A DNA stretch of 64,000 bases, from the NCBI RefSeq assembly GCF_016862095.1, contig NZ_BOMH01000010.1, positions 1-64,000 of the forward strand, written 5' to 3'. Position numbers and translations under genes: made by a program. Numbering within the stretch: the stretch's first letter is position 1; each line of letters starts with the position of its first letter. Positions 29,796 through 39,911 of the stretch are shown here, piece by piece. The notes under the pieces were generated by a model. It searched no databases. It saw only the letters and a program-made list of their open reading frames with translations, and was not told the origin of the DNA. This stretch comes from Actinoplanes cyaneus. GTDB lineage: Bacteria > Actinomycetota > Actinomycetes > Mycobacteriales > Micromonosporaceae.

Positions 29796-31436
29796 ATGAG
29801 GCAGCGCGGGCGGGACGGGCGCCGGGAGCCGCGGGACGACCGCTGCTCCTCGTTCGGCGATCCGCCGCCGCGCGCCGATGCCGAGCTCCGCCCGGAGCAC
29901 TGGCGGCACCGCGTCCGGCAGGCGCACGACGGGTGGCCGCCCGCCTCGGTGATCGCCACCACGGTCGTCCAGATGGTCGCCACCAACGTGCTCTCCTCGC
30001 ACGCCGGCGGCCTGCTGCTCCGCCCCTGGGACAACCTCACCACCCTGCTGCTGCTCGCCGGCCCGCTGGCGCTCTTCTGGCGTCGCCGCGCCCCGGCCAC
30101 GGTCTTCGCCGTCACGGCGGCCGCCGCCATCGTCCTGACCACGCAGCTCGCGCTGAACGCCGCCTACACCGTCCCGGCCGTCATCGCGCTCTACACGCTG
30201 GCCCGCACCGGCCGTCGCCAGACCGCGCTGATCAGCGCCACCACCGCGTGGGCCGTCTGGCTGGGCATCTCCGTGGGGCTGACCGACGTGCTGCACCTCG
30301 ACGAGCGTGCGGTGCCGAAGACGGGGCAGGCCTGCCTCGCCGCGACCGGGCTCGGGCTGGTGATCCTGCTCGGCGGCGCCGCCCGGATCCGCGCGGAGAA
30401 CTACGCCGCGCAGGCCAGGACCCTCGCCGAGCAGACCCGCCGGCGCGAGGAGCAGGAACGGCGGCAGGCCTCCGAGGAGCGGCTGCGGATCGCGCGGGAG
30501 CTGCACGACGTGCTCGGCCACCACCTGTCGCTGATCAACGTGCAGGCCGGGGTCGGGCTGCACCTCATGGACCAGCGTCCCGAGCAGGCCCGCGAGGCGC
30601 TGACCGCGATCAAGAGCGCCAGCGCGGAGGCGTTGCGCGAGGTCCGATCGGTGCTGGGCGTCCTGCGCACCGACGACGAGGCGGCGCCCCGGCAGCCCGC
30701 GCTCGGGCTCAACCGGCTGAGCGAGCTGACCGCGACCGCCGGCATCCCGGTCCGCACGACGGTCACCGGCGAGCCGCGCGAGCTGCCCGCCGAGGTGGAC
30801 CGCGCGGCGTACCGGATCGTCCAGGAAGCTCTCACCAACGTCCGCCGGCACGCCGGGCCTGAACCCGAGGCCGACGTCGCGGTCGGCTATCTGCCGGCCG
30901 CGCTGTACGTCTCCGTCCGCAACGGCGGGCCGTCCGTGGCCGAGCCGCCCCCGCCGCCCGCCCCGGACGGTGACACGGGCAGCGGCATCGCCGGGATGCG
31001 GGCCCGGGCGGAAAGTCTCGGCGGCAGGCTGGAGGCGGGGCGGCCCCCGACGGGCGGCTTCCTCGTCACCGTCATCCTCCCGACCCGGACGCCGTCGCCT
31101 GCCGCTCCGACCTCGCCTGCCGCTCCCACTTCGCCTGGCGCTCCCACTTCGCCTGGCGTTTCGACCTCGCCTGGCGCTCCGACGTCGCCTGCCGCGCCGG
31201 CCCAGCCCGCCGCGCCGACCTCGCCGGCTCCGGCTTCGCCCCCCTGCCCGGGCCCGCCGGCGCCGTCCACGGGTCGTTCTGCCGCTGGGCCGGTTGCGCC
31301 CGGATTGTCGGATGTTGGCGGGGCGGATCGGGCTGGCGACGTGGTTCATCGTGGCGCGACGGTGACCGGTGACGCCGGGAGCGAGAACGGCCGGGCGCGG
31401 CGTTCACCGGACACACATGAGAGCTCGGACGGGTAG
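29796..31436 (+). CDS. Two-component sensor histidine kinase (HisKA_3 family)
   Basis: A 546-aa sensor kinase of the NarX/DesK type. Residues about 50-200 hold four or five membrane helices. A coiled segment leads to the dimerisation/phosphoacceptor motif ERLRIARELHDVLGHHLSL near residue 235, with the phosphorylated His in ELHD. The HATPase has EALTNVRRHA and GSGIAGMRARAESLGG. The last 110 residues or so form an unusual Ser/Pro/Ala/Thr tail built on a six-residue APTSPx repeat. The cognate response regulator gene follows at once. Confidence 0.9.
   Translation: MRQRGRDGRREPRDDRCSSFGDPPPRADAELRPEHWRHRVRQAHDGWPPASVIATTVVQMVATNVLSSHAGGLLLRPWDNLTTLLLLAGPLALFWRRRAPATVFAVTAAAAIVLTTQLALNAAYTVPAVIALYTLARTGRRQTALISATTAWAVWLGISVGLTDVLHLDERAVPKTGQACLAATGLGLVILLGGAARIRAENYAAQARTLAEQTRRREEQERRQASEERLRIARELHDVLGHHLSLINVQAGVGLHLMDQRPEQAREALTAIKSASAEALREVRSVLGVLRTDDEAAPRQPALGLNRLSELTATAGIPVRTTVTGEPRELPAEVDRAAYRIVQEALTNVRRHAGPEPEADVAVGYLPAALYVSVRNGGPSVAEPPPPPAPDGDTGSGIAGMRARAESLGGRLEAGRPPTGGFLVTVILPTRTPSPAAPTSPAAPTSPGAPTSPGVSTSPGAPTSPAAPAQPAAPTSPAPASPPCPGPPAPSTGRSAAGPVAPGLSDVGGADRAGDVVHRGATVTGDAGSENGRARRSPDTHESSDG
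31089..31240 (+). repeat. 18-bp coding tandem repeat in the kinase tail
   Basis: About seven imperfect copies of an 18-bp unit (TCGCCTGCCGCTCCGACC and variants) encode SPAAPT/SPGAPT hexapeptides after the ATPase domain. Slippage in this tract would change tail length in six-residue steps without shifting frame. Confidence 0.75.
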
Positions 31437-31457
31437 ATGGCTCCGGAGGGGAAGAAA

Positions 31458-32129
31458 ATGATCTCGGTGGTGCTGGCGGACGACCAAGCGTTGGTCCGGG
31501 CCGGTTTCCGCGCGCTCCTCGACGCCGAGCCGGACATCCGGGTGGTCGGCGAGGCCGCGGACGGCGTCCAGGCGGTGACCCTGGTCCGTGCCACCCGGCC
31601 CGACGTGGTGCTGATGGACATCCGCATGCCCGGCGTCGACGGGCTGGAGGCGACCAAGCGCATCGCGGCCGACCCGGCATGCGCCGACACCCGGGTCGTC
31701 ATTCTCACCACGTTCGAGCTCGACGAGTACGTGTTCGAAGCCCTGCGCACCGGCGCCTCCGGCTTCCTGGTCAAGGACACCGAGCCGGTCGAGCTGATCC
31801 GCGGTGTCCGCGCCGTGGCCGCCGGCGACGGCCTGCTGTCACCCAGCGTCACCCGGCGGGTGATCGGCGAGTTCGCGGGCTCCGGGGCGACCCGCCGGCC
31901 CGAGCCACCCCGCGAACTGGACCAGCTCACCGACCGCGAACGCGAAGTGATGGCCCTGGTCGCCGAGGGCCTGTCCAACGACGAGATCGCCGCCCGCCTC
32001 GTCATCAGCCCCGCCACCGCCAAGACCCACGTCAGCCGCACCATGATCAAGCTGGGCGCGCGCGATCGGGCGCAGTTGGTCGTCTACGCCTACGAAGCCG
32101 GCCTCATCCGCCCCGGCTGGCTCACCTAG
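31458..32129 (+). CDS. LuxR/NarL-family response regulator
   Basis: A 223-aa response regulator. The receiver (residues 1-120) has ADDQALVRAG, the phosphoacceptor Asp in VVLMDIRMPG and the Lys in FLVKDTEPVELI. The C-terminal LuxR HTH (about 150-215) reads LTDREREVMALVAEGLSNDE followed by IAARLVISPATAKTHVS. ATG 31458 is preferred over ATG 31437 because CGGAGGGG lies seven bases upstream. It forms a pair with the upstream sensor kinase; the target genes are unknown. Confidence 0.93.
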   Translation: MISVVLADDQALVRAGFRALLDAEPDIRVVGEAADGVQAVTLVRATRPDVVLMDIRMPGVDGLEATKRIAADPACADTRVVILTTFELDEYVFEALRTGASGFLVKDTEPVELIRGVRAVAAGDGLLSPSVTRRVIGEFAGSGATRRPEPPRELDQLTDREREVMALVAEGLSNDEIAARLVISPATAKTHVSRTMIKLGARDRAQLVVYAYEAGLIRPGWLT

Positions 32130-32214
32130 CCCGCGAGCCGCCCTGGCCGGGCGCCAACCACGTCGAGCCGACCGGCCCGGCCGCCGGCCCAGCCCTGATC
32201 CGGCCGCCCAGCCT

Positions 32215-32325
32215 GGCAACGCAGGTGCCCGCGGCCTCGCTTACCCGAGCAGGCAACGTCGGTGTCCGCGGCCTCGCTCACCCGACCCGGCAACGTCGGT
32301 GTCCGCGGCCCCGCTCACCCGACCC
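32215..32325. repeat. 37-bp tandem repeat, three copies
   Basis: Units start at 32215, 32252 and 32289, each GGCAACG followed by GTGTCCGCGGCC or a close variant. The last two differ at one position. It lies 86 bp beyond the response-regulator stop codon, just before the 62-bp repeat array. Confidence 0.8.
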
Positions 32326-32431
32326 GGCGCACCGGAGTGCCGAGCGCCGCGTCGGCACCGCCACTCAATCTCGAACAACCAGCAGAGTGCCAACGGTCCG
32401 GCCTGCCGAGCAGAAACTGTCCCGGACCAAT

Positions 32432-32590
32432 AGCTGGCGGTGAGGGTTGTATCGGGGCTCTGTTTCAACCGTGAGTGCCAGCCGGCCGTCGGTGGCTGGT
32501 GGTGAGGGTTGTGTCGGGGCGCCCTTCCAGCCGTGAGTGCCAGCCGGGTGGCTTCGGCTGGTGGTGAGGGCTGTTTCGGCGGGCTGGTGG
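32432..32590. repeat. 62-bp-period hairpin repeat, locus C (two full units and a partial third)
   Basis: Unit starts (A/G)GCTGG lie at 32432, 32494 and 32556, period 62. CCAGCC follows 46 bp after the first two starts (32478 and 32540). The third unit loses its right arm before the Nudix stop codon at 32608. It lies between convergent genes. Confidence 0.8.
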
Positions 32591-32607
32591 GGCTCGGAGC
32601 CGGCGCG

Positions 32608-33093
32608 TCAGAAGCCGCCCTCGCCGGGCGCGGCGAAGTACGGCAGGGCGTTGTCGTCCAGGGCCAGCGCCAGCAGGCGGTGAGTGAACTCGTCGAGCTC
32701 GGGCAGTGCGTCGAGCGGGAACCACCCCACCGCCAGTGACTCGCTGTCGTTGACGCGGGCCTCGCCGCCGACCGCACGGCAGCGGAAGAAGATGTTGACC
32801 ATCTGGCAGCGGTCGCCGTTCATGTAGGTGACGTTGTGCGAGACGACACCCGCCAGCCGTTCGATCTTGATCTGGACCGCGGTCTCCTCCTCGACCTCGC
32901 GGACCACGGCGTCGGCCGGCTGCTCACCCGGGTCCATCAGGCCGGCGATCAGGTTCCACTCGGCGTTGTCGCTGCGCTGGTGCAGCAGCACCTCGCCGCG
33001 GTCGTTCAGCACGATCGCCGACACGGTCGGGAACATGAGCAGTTCATGGCCGACCCGGTCGCGCAGGTTCCGGACGTAATCGGAGGCAGGCAT
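32608..33093 (-). CDS. Nudix hydrolase
   Basis: A 161-aa Nudix protein. The Nudix box is GLMDPGEQPADAVVREVEEE followed by TAV (residues about 51-73), matching Gx5Ex7REUxEExGU except for Thr/Ala at its end. The preceding strand is EVLLHQRSDNAEWNLIAG. It hydrolyses a nucleoside diphosphate linked to another group; the YMNGDRCQMVNIFFRC stretch resembles ADP-ribose/MutT-type enzymes from actinomycetes. No signal peptide. The start ATG 33093 gives MPASDYVRNLRDRV. Confidence 0.9.
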   Translation of the reverse strand: MPASDYVRNLRDRVGHELLMFPTVSAIVLNDRGEVLLHQRSDNAEWNLIAGLMDPGEQPADAVVREVEEETAVQIKIERLAGVVSHNVTYMNGDRCQMVNIFFRCRAVGGEARVNDSESLAVGWFPLDALPELDEFTHRLLALALDDNALPYFAAPGEGGF

Positions 33094-33478
33094 GCCCCGA
33101 ACCTACCCATGACCGGTTGCCGAGGTGTGAACGTGTGGTGCGACCGCCGTGTCGGCGCCGCAGGTGCCGCGGTCCAGGCGGGCGGGCCTGCGTAAACCCC
33201 ACCCTTACCAAGGGGGCAGACCGCCCAGGCACCATTATCGCGAAGAACAGAGCGGTCGAGCACCGGCCCTGTGGACAACCTGCCGCTGTGGAAAACCGGC
33301 AGAACTGCCCGGCTTCTGATAGGGCTGCCAGGGGCCGGGAGGGGCCGCGGAGGCGGCCGAAGCCTGGCGAGGAGATCGGGAGGCGGGCCAGGGCCCGGAG
33401 GAACGGCGGAGGCGGCCAGTGGCGGGGGACCGTGGCGTGAGGCGGGCTCAGCCCAGAAGGCCGGCCCCGGCGTGTGCT
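33094..33478. other. Intergenic stretch with two DnaA-box-like sites
   Basis: No gene is supported between the Nudix gene's 5' end and the 3' end of the GGDEF gene. CTGTGGACAA (33269-33278) and CTGTGGAAAA (33286-33295) are DnaA-box-like on the minus strand, 17 bp apart. The rest is GC-rich without clear structure. Confidence 0.4.
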
Positions 33479-34957
33479 TCAGCCCTGGATGGGTGCCGGC
33501 CTGTGCACCTCGGGGGCGAGGACCGTCCGGTTGCGCCCGGCCGACTTGGCGGCGTAGAGCGCCTGGTCCGCCGCCCGCAGCAGTTCGGCGGGCTCGGCGA
33601 GGGGCCCGGGGGCGGTGGCCGCGCCGATCGAGGCGGTGACCGTGATCAGGGTCTGGTCGGTGACGGCGACGGGCAGGTCGGCGACGAGTTTGCGGGTGCG
33701 TTCGGCGAGTGGTGACAGGTCGGCGGCGGAGATGTGCGGGATCACGGCGATGAACTCCTCGCCGCCGTACCGGGCGAGGGTGGCGCCGGCCCGGGTGCCG
33801 GAGGAGAGGCGTTGCGCGATCTCGCGGAGCACGCGGTCGCCGCCCGGATGCCCGTACGTGTCGTTGACTCTCTTGAAGTGGTCGATGTCGATCATGATGA
33901 GGCCGACGTTGTAGCCGGTCCGGGCCGCTCGCCGGCATTCGGTGGCGAGTGCCTCCTCGAAGTATCGGCGGTTGCGCACCCCGGTCAGGGCGTCGGTGTC
34001 GGCGGCCCGCCGCTGTGCCGCGACCAGGCCGGCCATCCGGGCCAGCACCAGCAGAAACATCACCGCACAGGCGGTGCTGGTGAGCGGGACGTCCACGTCG
34101 CGCCCGGCCAGGTGCTCGCCGAGTTGGAGGCCGGGCACCATCAGGACGGCGCAGGTGAGCATGGTCAGGCGGGCCGGGGTGGCGTCGGGCGCGGCGATCC
34201 GGCTGGGCGAGTCGAAGTCGCGCATCGCGGGGTGCAGCGCGCATGCGCCGAGCAGGCCGAGCGAGACGATCCAGGTGGCGCTGGTGATCGGCTCGCTCGT
34301 GTTCGATCCACCGAGAAGACCGACGATCGCGTACGCCGTGTCGGCCGCGAACATCAGCAACAGATACCCGAGGAGCAGGCGGAGCGACGTGCTGCGCCCG
34401 CCCGACCGCAGCACCAGCCGGATCGCCAGGATCAGCAGCATCAGGTCGAGGATCGGGTACGCCGCCTCGGTCAGTTTCTCGGACATCGCCAGTTCCGAGT
34501 CACCGGCGACCGGCTTGATGAAGAACTCCCAGCTCAGGATGCTGGCACTGATCGCCACGACGAGCGCGTCCAACCCGGTGGCGAGGTCCCAGCCCGGAGT
34601 GCGGCGCCGGATGAACGTGACCACCGCCGCCCCGATCAGCAGCGTGCTGCTCAGGTACAGCACGTCGCTCGGTGTCGGCTCGGTCATCTCGCCGGTGGTC
34701 CAGAGGTCGAAGTCGTAGATCGTGTCGGCGACGGCGTAGAGCACCTGTCCGGCGGCGAGGGTGATCCAGCCGGCCGGGCGAGTCGGCCGGTGGATCAGGA
34801 TCCCGGTCACGATCATGAGCGGGGTGGCGCAGGTGATCGCCAGGTAGGGGATTTCGTGGCCCAGGAACGGCCACCCGAGTATCAGCCTCAGGCAGCAGAG
34901 CAGCGCGCAGACGGCGACCACGACGAGCCACAGCCGCCACGGCCGGTTGCGATGCAT
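33479..34957 (-). CDS. Membrane-bound diguanylate cyclase (GGDEF)
   Basis: A 492-aa protein with about nine N-terminal membrane helices (residues 1-310) and a C-terminal GGDEF domain (about 325-485). The domain has TDALTGVRNRRYFEEAL, MIDIDHFKRVNDTYGH and the active-site loop RYGGEEF, so it should make cyclic di-GMP. No RxxD inhibitory site is seen at the usual position. There is no EAL domain. The start ATG 34957 gives MHRNRPWRLWLVVV; longer readings have no membrane-compatible N-terminus. Confidence 0.9.
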   Translation of the reverse strand: MHRNRPWRLWLVVVAVCALLCCLRLILGWPFLGHEIPYLAITCATPLMIVTGILIHRPTRPAGWITLAAGQVLYAVADTIYDFDLWTTGEMTEPTPSDVLYLSSTLLIGAAVVTFIRRRTPGWDLATGLDALVVAISASILSWEFFIKPVAGDSELAMSEKLTEAAYPILDLMLLILAIRLVLRSGGRSTSLRLLLGYLLLMFAADTAYAIVGLLGGSNTSEPITSATWIVSLGLLGACALHPAMRDFDSPSRIAAPDATPARLTMLTCAVLMVPGLQLGEHLAGRDVDVPLTSTACAVMFLLVLARMAGLVAAQRRAADTDALTGVRNRRYFEEALATECRRAARTGYNVGLIMIDIDHFKRVNDTYGHPGGDRVLREIAQRLSSGTRAGATLARYGGEEFIAVIPHISAADLSPLAERTRKLVADLPVAVTDQTLITVTASIGAATAPGPLAEPAELLRAADQALYAAKSAGRNRTVLAPEVHRPAPIQG

Positions 34958-35007
34958 GTCTCCAGCCTCCGGTCCGACGGTTGCAGAACGGGTGCGAAGC
35001 CGGATCC

Positions 35008-36843
35008 TCAGAGTTTCCGCGCCCGGAGTTGCTCGGCGACCGACCAGGCCTGGAACGGGCAGCCGGTGCCGGTGTGCGGGGCGTCGCCGTCGGCGGTCTC
35101 CGAGATCGACCCGAGTCCGTGCTCGGTCAGGTGCCGTTCCGCGTCGGCGAGCACGTCCGGGACGGCTGCGCCGAGCCGGTGCCATGCCGCGGCGTACGGT
35201 CCGGTGAGCCACGGCCAGACCGTCCCGGTGTGGTACGCCCTGTCCCGTTCGCCCGGTCCGCCGGCGTGCCGCCCGTGGTAGCCGGGGGTTCCCGGCGCCT
35301 GGCTGCGCAACCCCATCGGCGTGAGCAGCGCCGCCCCGATCCGCCCGAGCACCACCGGGTCGGGTTGCAGCGGCGCGTGCGGCAGCGACCAGGCCAGCAG
35401 TTGGTTGGGCCGCAGCGTGTGATCGCCGAGCACGTCCTGCAGCAGCCCGGTCAGGGTGGGGAAGGAGCGCGCGAAGCTGTCCCGGGCCCTGCTCTCCAAG
35501 GGGGTGAAGGAGTCACCGAGGGTGGCCAGCGCGTTGATCCACAACGCGTTGATCTCCACGGCCTTCCCGGTACGGGGCGTGACCGCGACCCCGTCCACGC
35601 GCGCGTCCATCCAGGTCAGCGCCTCGCCGGGCGCCCCTTGGCGGAGCAGGCCGTCAGCCGGGTCCACCCGGATCCCGTAGCGGGTGCCGGCCAGATGATG
35701 CTCGATCACTCCCGTCAGGGCCGGCCGGAGCGTGTGGAGCAGCTCGTCGTCGCCCGTCACCGTCACGTGCCGGTCGGCCGCGTGCAGGAACCACAGGGTC
35801 GCGTCCGCGGTGTTGTACTCGACGCTGCCGGTGTCCGCGGTGTTCGCCAGCATCCCCTCGGAGAGCGTCGCGGCGTACGCCAGGAGCAGCTCCCGGCCCT
35901 CGTCGAAGCGCCGCGTGGACAGGAACAACCCCTCGTAAGCGATCATCGTGTCGCGCGACCACGCCCCGAACCACGGGTAGCCGGCGACGACGTCGGGTCC
36001 GCGCACCACGAAGGCGTCAGCCGCGAGCACGAGAGCCGCCTCGACGTGGTCGGCGGGCGCCGCCGCGGCGACGATCCCGCGGTTGCGGCGGCGGGCGGCG
36101 TCCACTGCTCCGGGGGCGGGTGGCGAGGAGAGGTCACCGGCCCACGCGACGACCTCGACGGGACTTTCCAGTGCGGAGTGGAAGCTACCGGCGTACCACA
36201 AATCCTCGTGATCCTGAAGGCCGCGGGCCGCCTCCTCGCGGTAGCGGAATCCCTCGAACCACTCGCCGGCCGAGGCGAAACCCGGCCCGGCGATCCGGTA
36301 CGCGTTCTCGACGACGCACCCGTCCGCCGTCGGCGCGACGGAGAGCGAGGAGCCCTGCTCGCCGTGTGCGTTGCGCCACGCGCAGAGCGCCTCCAGGGTG
36401 ATCCGGACCGGTCCGCCGGCGATCTGCCGGTGCACCACGGTGACCGCCGCCCGCCCGTGCGTCGTCGCGATCTCCCGCTCGATCACCACGTCCCCGATCC
36501 GCCACCGCCACCGCGGCACCCCGTCGATCAGCTCGAACGAGGTCAGCAGCTCGTGCCCGCGCGGGTCGATCACCCCGCCGGCCCACTCGTGGCAGCCGAG
36601 CCGCACCCGCGCGCCGGACGGCAGCGTGACCACCGTGTCGAGCGCGGCGAGGCCCAGCATGCGGGACGCGGGCGTGGCCCCGGACACCACCAGCAACCCG
36701 TGGTACCTGCGCGTCCGCAACCCTGTGACGGTCCCCATGGCGTAGCCGCCCAACCCGTCGGGTAGCAGCCATTCCCGGGCCGATCCGCCGATCGGATCAG
36801 TACATATCTGCGGTCCGAACGCGATCGGTCGCACGGTGGACAT
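35008..36843 (-). CDS. Glycogen debranching enzyme-type amylo-alpha-1,6-glucosidase
   Basis: A 611-aa protein with the N-terminal GDE domain (EWLLPDGLGGYAMGTVTGLR near residue 24) and C-terminal (alpha/alpha)6 barrel of the GDE_C/GH133 type. Catalytic-region motifs include WFGAWSRDTMIAYEGLFL, NTADATLWFLHA and GTVWPWLTGPYAAAW. It should hydrolyse alpha-1,6 branch glucose from glycogen-like glucans in the cytosol. ATG 36843 has GGAGGT eight bases upstream. It is divergent from a GH63-like glucosidase, suggesting joint use of alpha-glucans. Confidence 0.9.
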   Translation of the reverse strand: MSTVRPIAFGPQICTDPIGGSAREWLLPDGLGGYAMGTVTGLRTRRYHGLLVVSGATPASRMLGLAALDTVVTLPSGARVRLGCHEWAGGVIDPRGHELLTSFELIDGVPRWRWRIGDVVIEREIATTHGRAAVTVVHRQIAGGPVRITLEALCAWRNAHGEQGSSLSVAPTADGCVVENAYRIAGPGFASAGEWFEGFRYREEAARGLQDHEDLWYAGSFHSALESPVEVVAWAGDLSSPPAPGAVDAARRRNRGIVAAAAPADHVEAALVLAADAFVVRGPDVVAGYPWFGAWSRDTMIAYEGLFLSTRRFDEGRELLLAYAATLSEGMLANTADTGSVEYNTADATLWFLHAADRHVTVTGDDELLHTLRPALTGVIEHHLAGTRYGIRVDPADGLLRQGAPGEALTWMDARVDGVAVTPRTGKAVEINALWINALATLGDSFTPLESRARDSFARSFPTLTGLLQDVLGDHTLRPNQLLAWSLPHAPLQPDPVVLGRIGAALLTPMGLRSQAPGTPGYHGRHAGGPGERDRAYHTGTVWPWLTGPYAAAWHRLGAAVPDVLADAERHLTEHGLGSISETADGDAPHTGTGCPFQAWSVAEQLRARKL

Positions 36844-36890
36844 GGAAGGGGACCTCCGACCATGGGGAAGAATCGGCGAGGCCGACACAC

Positions 36891-36919
36891 TTGACACCAG
36901 ACCGTGACAGTCTCAGTGT
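36891..36919 (+). promoter_or_regulatory. Candidate promoter of the GH63-like gene
   Basis: TTGACA (36891-36896), a 17-bp spacer and CAGTGT (36914-36919) lie 24 bp upstream of the first possible start codon. The spacing is ideal; the -10 matches weakly. Confidence 0.5.
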
Positions 36920-36942
36920 GATCGACTCCTGACCGTAATTTC

Positions 36943-39603
36943 GTGGGGATGGTGAGAACGGACGTGTCGGAGCGGGATCGGCTGGCCCAGGCCGACTCCG
37001 GCGAGCAGCCGTGGCGCGCCTGGGGTCCCTACCTCTCCGAGCGGGCGTGGGGCACGGTCCGCGAGGACTACAGCGAGCACGGGACGGCGTGGGACTACTT
37101 CCCGCACGACCATGCGCGCTCCCGGGCGTACCGGTGGAACGACGACGGCATGGCCGGGATCTGTGACGACCGGCAGACGTTCTGCTTCGCGCTCGCCCTC
37201 TGGAACGGCAAGGACCCGATCCTCAAGGAGCGGATGTTCGGCCTCGGCGGCGACGGCGGCAACCACGGCGAGGACGCCAAGGACTACTGGTGGTACGAGG
37301 ACTCGACGCCCACCCACTCGTGGATGCGCTGGCGCTACCACTATCCGCAGGCCGAGTTCCCGTACGACCAGCTGGTCCGGGTGAACGGGCAGCGCTCGCG
37401 CACCGAGAGCGAGTACGAGCTGGTCGACACCGGCATCTTCGACCAGGACAGGTTCTGGGCGGTCACCGTCGACTACGCCAAGGCCGGCCCGCAGGACATG
37501 TGCATCGCGATCACGGTGTCGAACCGCGGCCCGGAGAAGGCGACCCTGCACGTGCTGCCGACCCTCTGGTTCCGCAACACCTGGGCGTGGGGGCTGCCGA
37601 ACCGGCCGATGCCGTCACTGAGCGGCACGCCGGGGCGGATCGCCGGGCGGCACCGCTCGATCGGTCACATCACCCTCGACGCCGAGGGCGAACCGCCGGC
37701 CCTGGTGTGCGACAACGAGACCAACGCTCAGCGCCTGTGGGGACTGCCGGGCCGCAGCCCGTACCCGAAGGACGGGATCAACGACTTCCTGATCTCCGAC
37801 ATGCCGACGGTGAACCCGTCCGGCGTCGGGACGAAGGGCGCGCTGCACTACGAGATCACCTGCGCGCCGGGGGAGAGCCGCACCATCCGGCTGCGCCTCG
37901 CGCAGACCGACGCGCCAGCGCCGCCGCCGGGCCCCGGAGGGGAGTACCTGGGCGAGGAGTGGACCGCGGTGATGCGCGACCGGCTCGCCGAGGCCGACGC
38001 GTTCTTCGGTGAGATCATCCCGGCCGCCGCGTCGGCGGACGAGGCCGCGGTGGCCCGCCAGGGCATCGCCGGGCTGATGTGGGGCAAGCAGTTCTACCAC
38101 TTCGACGTCAAGCAGTGGCTGGTCGGCGACCCGGCCAACTCGCCGCCACCGCCGGGCCGGCGCTACGGCCGCAACAACGGCTGGTGGCACATGAACAGCT
38201 TCGACGTGATCAGCATGCCGGACCCGTGGGAGTACCCGTGGTACGCCGCGTGGGACCTGGCCTTCCACTGCGTCAGCATCAGCCGCGTCGACCCGGGCTT
38301 CGCGAAGTCCCAGCTCCTGCTGCTGCTCCGCGAGTGGTACATGCACCCCAACGGCCAGATTCCCGCGTACGAGTGGTCGTTCGGCGACGTGAACCCGCCG
38401 GTGCACGCGTGGGCCGCGCTGCGGGTCTTCGAGATCGACGGCGGTCGTGACTACGACTTCCTGTCCCGGATCATGCACAAGCTGCTGCTGAACTTCACCT
38501 GGTGGGTGAACCGCAAGGACGTCGGCGGCAACAACGTCTTCGAGGGCGGCTTCCTCGGCCTGGACAACGTCGGCCCGTTCGACCGGTCGGCGGCGTTGCC
38601 GGTCGCCGGGGTGCTCGAACAGTCCGACGGCACGGGCTGGATGGCGATGTACGCGCTCAACCTGCTCGACATGGCGATCATCCTGGCGCTGCACGACCGG
38701 GCGTACGAGGACATGGCGACGAAGTTCTTCGAGCACTTCACGTACATCGCGGAGGCGGCGTACCGGCAAGGGCTGTGGGACGAGGAGGACAGCTTCTTCT
38801 ACGACGTGCTGCGCCTGCCCGACGGCCACAAGGTGCCGCTCAAGGCCCGCTCGATCGTCGGCCTGCTCCCGCTCGCCGCGACCACCCGGCTCACCTCCGA
38901 CACGCTGAACCGGCTGCCCGAGGTCAACGCGCGGGTGCGCTGGATGCTGCACAACCAGACCGATTACGGCGACGTGATCAGCGCCCGGCGCCTGGGCGGG
39001 GCCGACCGCCGCCGCCAGCGACTGCTCAGCATGGTCGGGCAGGACCAGCTGCTCCGGATCCTCGCGCGCCTGCTCGATCCGGAGGAGTTCCTCTCGCCGT
39101 ACGGGCTTCGCACGCTCTCCCGGTCACACCTGGAGAAGCCGTTCACGGTGTCGCTGGGCGGCTCCGACTTCACTGTCGGCTACGAGCCGGCGGAAAGCAC
39201 GAGCGGCCTGTTCGGCGGCAACTCCAACTGGCGCGGTCCGGTGTGGATGCCGGTCAACTACCTGCTGGTCGAGGCGTTGCGCGAGTTCGCCGAGTTCTAC
39301 GGCGAGGACCTGCGCGTCGAATACCCCACGGGCTCCCAGACGAAGGTGTCGCTCTCCGAGGTCGCCGACGACCTGGCGCGCCGCCTGATCGCCCTGTTCG
39401 TCCCGGACGAGACCGGCCACCGCCCGATCTACGGCGCGACCACCCTGTTCCAGACCCACCCCGACTGGAAGGACCTGATCGCCTTCCCGGAGTACTTCCA
39501 CGGCGACAACGGCGCCGGCCTCGGCGCTTGGCACCAGACAGGCTGGTCCGCCCTGGTCGTCGACCTGATCCTCACCCTCCACGACCCCCGCAAGAACCCC
39601 TAG
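36943..39603 (+). CDS. GH63-type glucosidase (MGH1-like)
   Basis: An 886-aa protein of the mannosyl-oligosaccharide glucosidase-like GH63 family as found in bacteria. The N-terminal beta-rich part contains [18 protein letters not shown] near residue 48. The C-terminal (alpha/alpha)6 barrel contains [20 protein letters not shown] near residue 415 and [17 protein letters not shown] near residue 763. No signal peptide, so it acts in the cytosol on an alpha-glucoside, probably with the divergent debranching enzyme. The start is GTG 36943 or ATG 36949; neither has a clear ribosome site. Confidence 0.9.
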   Translation: MGMVRTDVSERDRLAQADSGEQPWRAWGPYLSERAWGTVREDYSEHGTAWDYFPHDHARSRAYRWNDDGMAGICDDRQTFCFALALWNGKDPILKERMFGLGGDGGNHGEDAKDYWWYEDSTPTHSWMRWRYHYPQAEFPYDQLVRVNGQRSRTESEYELVDTGIFDQDRFWAVTVDYAKAGPQDMCIAITVSNRGPEKATLHVLPTLWFRNTWAWGLPNRPMPSLSGTPGRIAGRHRSIGHITLDAEGEPPALVCDNETNAQRLWGLPGRSPYPKDGINDFLISDMPTVNPSGVGTKGALHYEITCAPGESRTIRLRLAQTDAPAPPPGPGGEYLGEEWTAVMRDRLAEADAFFGEIIPAAASADEAAVARQGIAGLMWGKQFYHFDVKQWLVGDPANSPPPPGRRYGRNNGWWHMNSFDVISMPDPWEYPWYAAWDLAFHCVSISRVDPGFAKSQLLLLLREWYMHPNGQIPAYEWSFGDVNPPVHAWAALRVFEIDGGRDYDFLSRIMHKLLLNFTWWVNRKDVGGNNVFEGGFLGLDNVGPFDRSAALPVAGVLEQSDGTGWMAMYALNLLDMAIILALHDRAYEDMATKFFEHFTYIAEAAYRQGLWDEEDSFFYDVLRLPDGHKVPLKARSIVGLLPLAATTRLTSDTLNRLPEVNARVRWMLHNQTDYGDVISARRLGGADRRRQRLLSMVGQDQLLRILARLLDPEEFLSPYGLRTLSRSHLEKPFTVSLGGSDFTVGYEPAESTSGLFGGNSNWRGPVWMPVNYLLVEALREFAEFYGEDLRVEYPTGSQTKVSLSEVADDLARRLIALFVPDETGHRPIYGATTLFQTHPDWKDLIAFPEYFHGDNGAGLGAWHQTGWSALVVDLILTLHDPRKNP

Positions 39604-39677
39604 CCCGATCGCCCCGTCAGCGGCGGCCAGAGGCGGAGAGGTTCGCCGTCGCGCCGGGTGGTCAACGCCCGACGCCC

Positions 39678-39791
39678 GGCTGGCCGCTGGAGGTGTTTCC
39701 GGGTGGGGATGCACCTCTGGGGTCCAGCCGGGCTGCTCTGGCTGGTTGCTGGAGGTGTTTCCGAGTGCGGATACACCCGTGAGGTCCAGCC
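39678..39791. repeat. 62-bp-period hairpin repeat, locus D (two units)
   Basis: GGCTGG at 39678 and 39740 (period 62) with CCAGCC at 39724 and 39786 (offset 46). The inner arms differ from other loci (GGAGGTG with CACCT in the first unit) yet still pair, so structure is kept while sequence differs. It lies between convergent genes. Confidence 0.8.
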
Positions 39792-39860
39792 GGGCCGCTT
39801 CGTGCGAGGCAACGGGAGACATGCCGGGACCGCGGGCGTACTTCCCTGGAGCTGAGTGAT

Positions 39861-39902
39861 CGGCGAGGCAGGGCGTCCGTGGTGCGGAGCCCTGCCTCGC
39901 CG
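39861..39902 (-). terminator. Terminator hairpin after the 90-aa gene
   Basis: A 14-bp perfect stem (39861-39874 with 39889-39902) and a 14-nt loop, 9 bp beyond the 39912 stop codon on the minus strand. It could also serve the converging GH63-like gene. Confidence 0.75.
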
Positions 39903-39911
39903 GTCGGTGGG

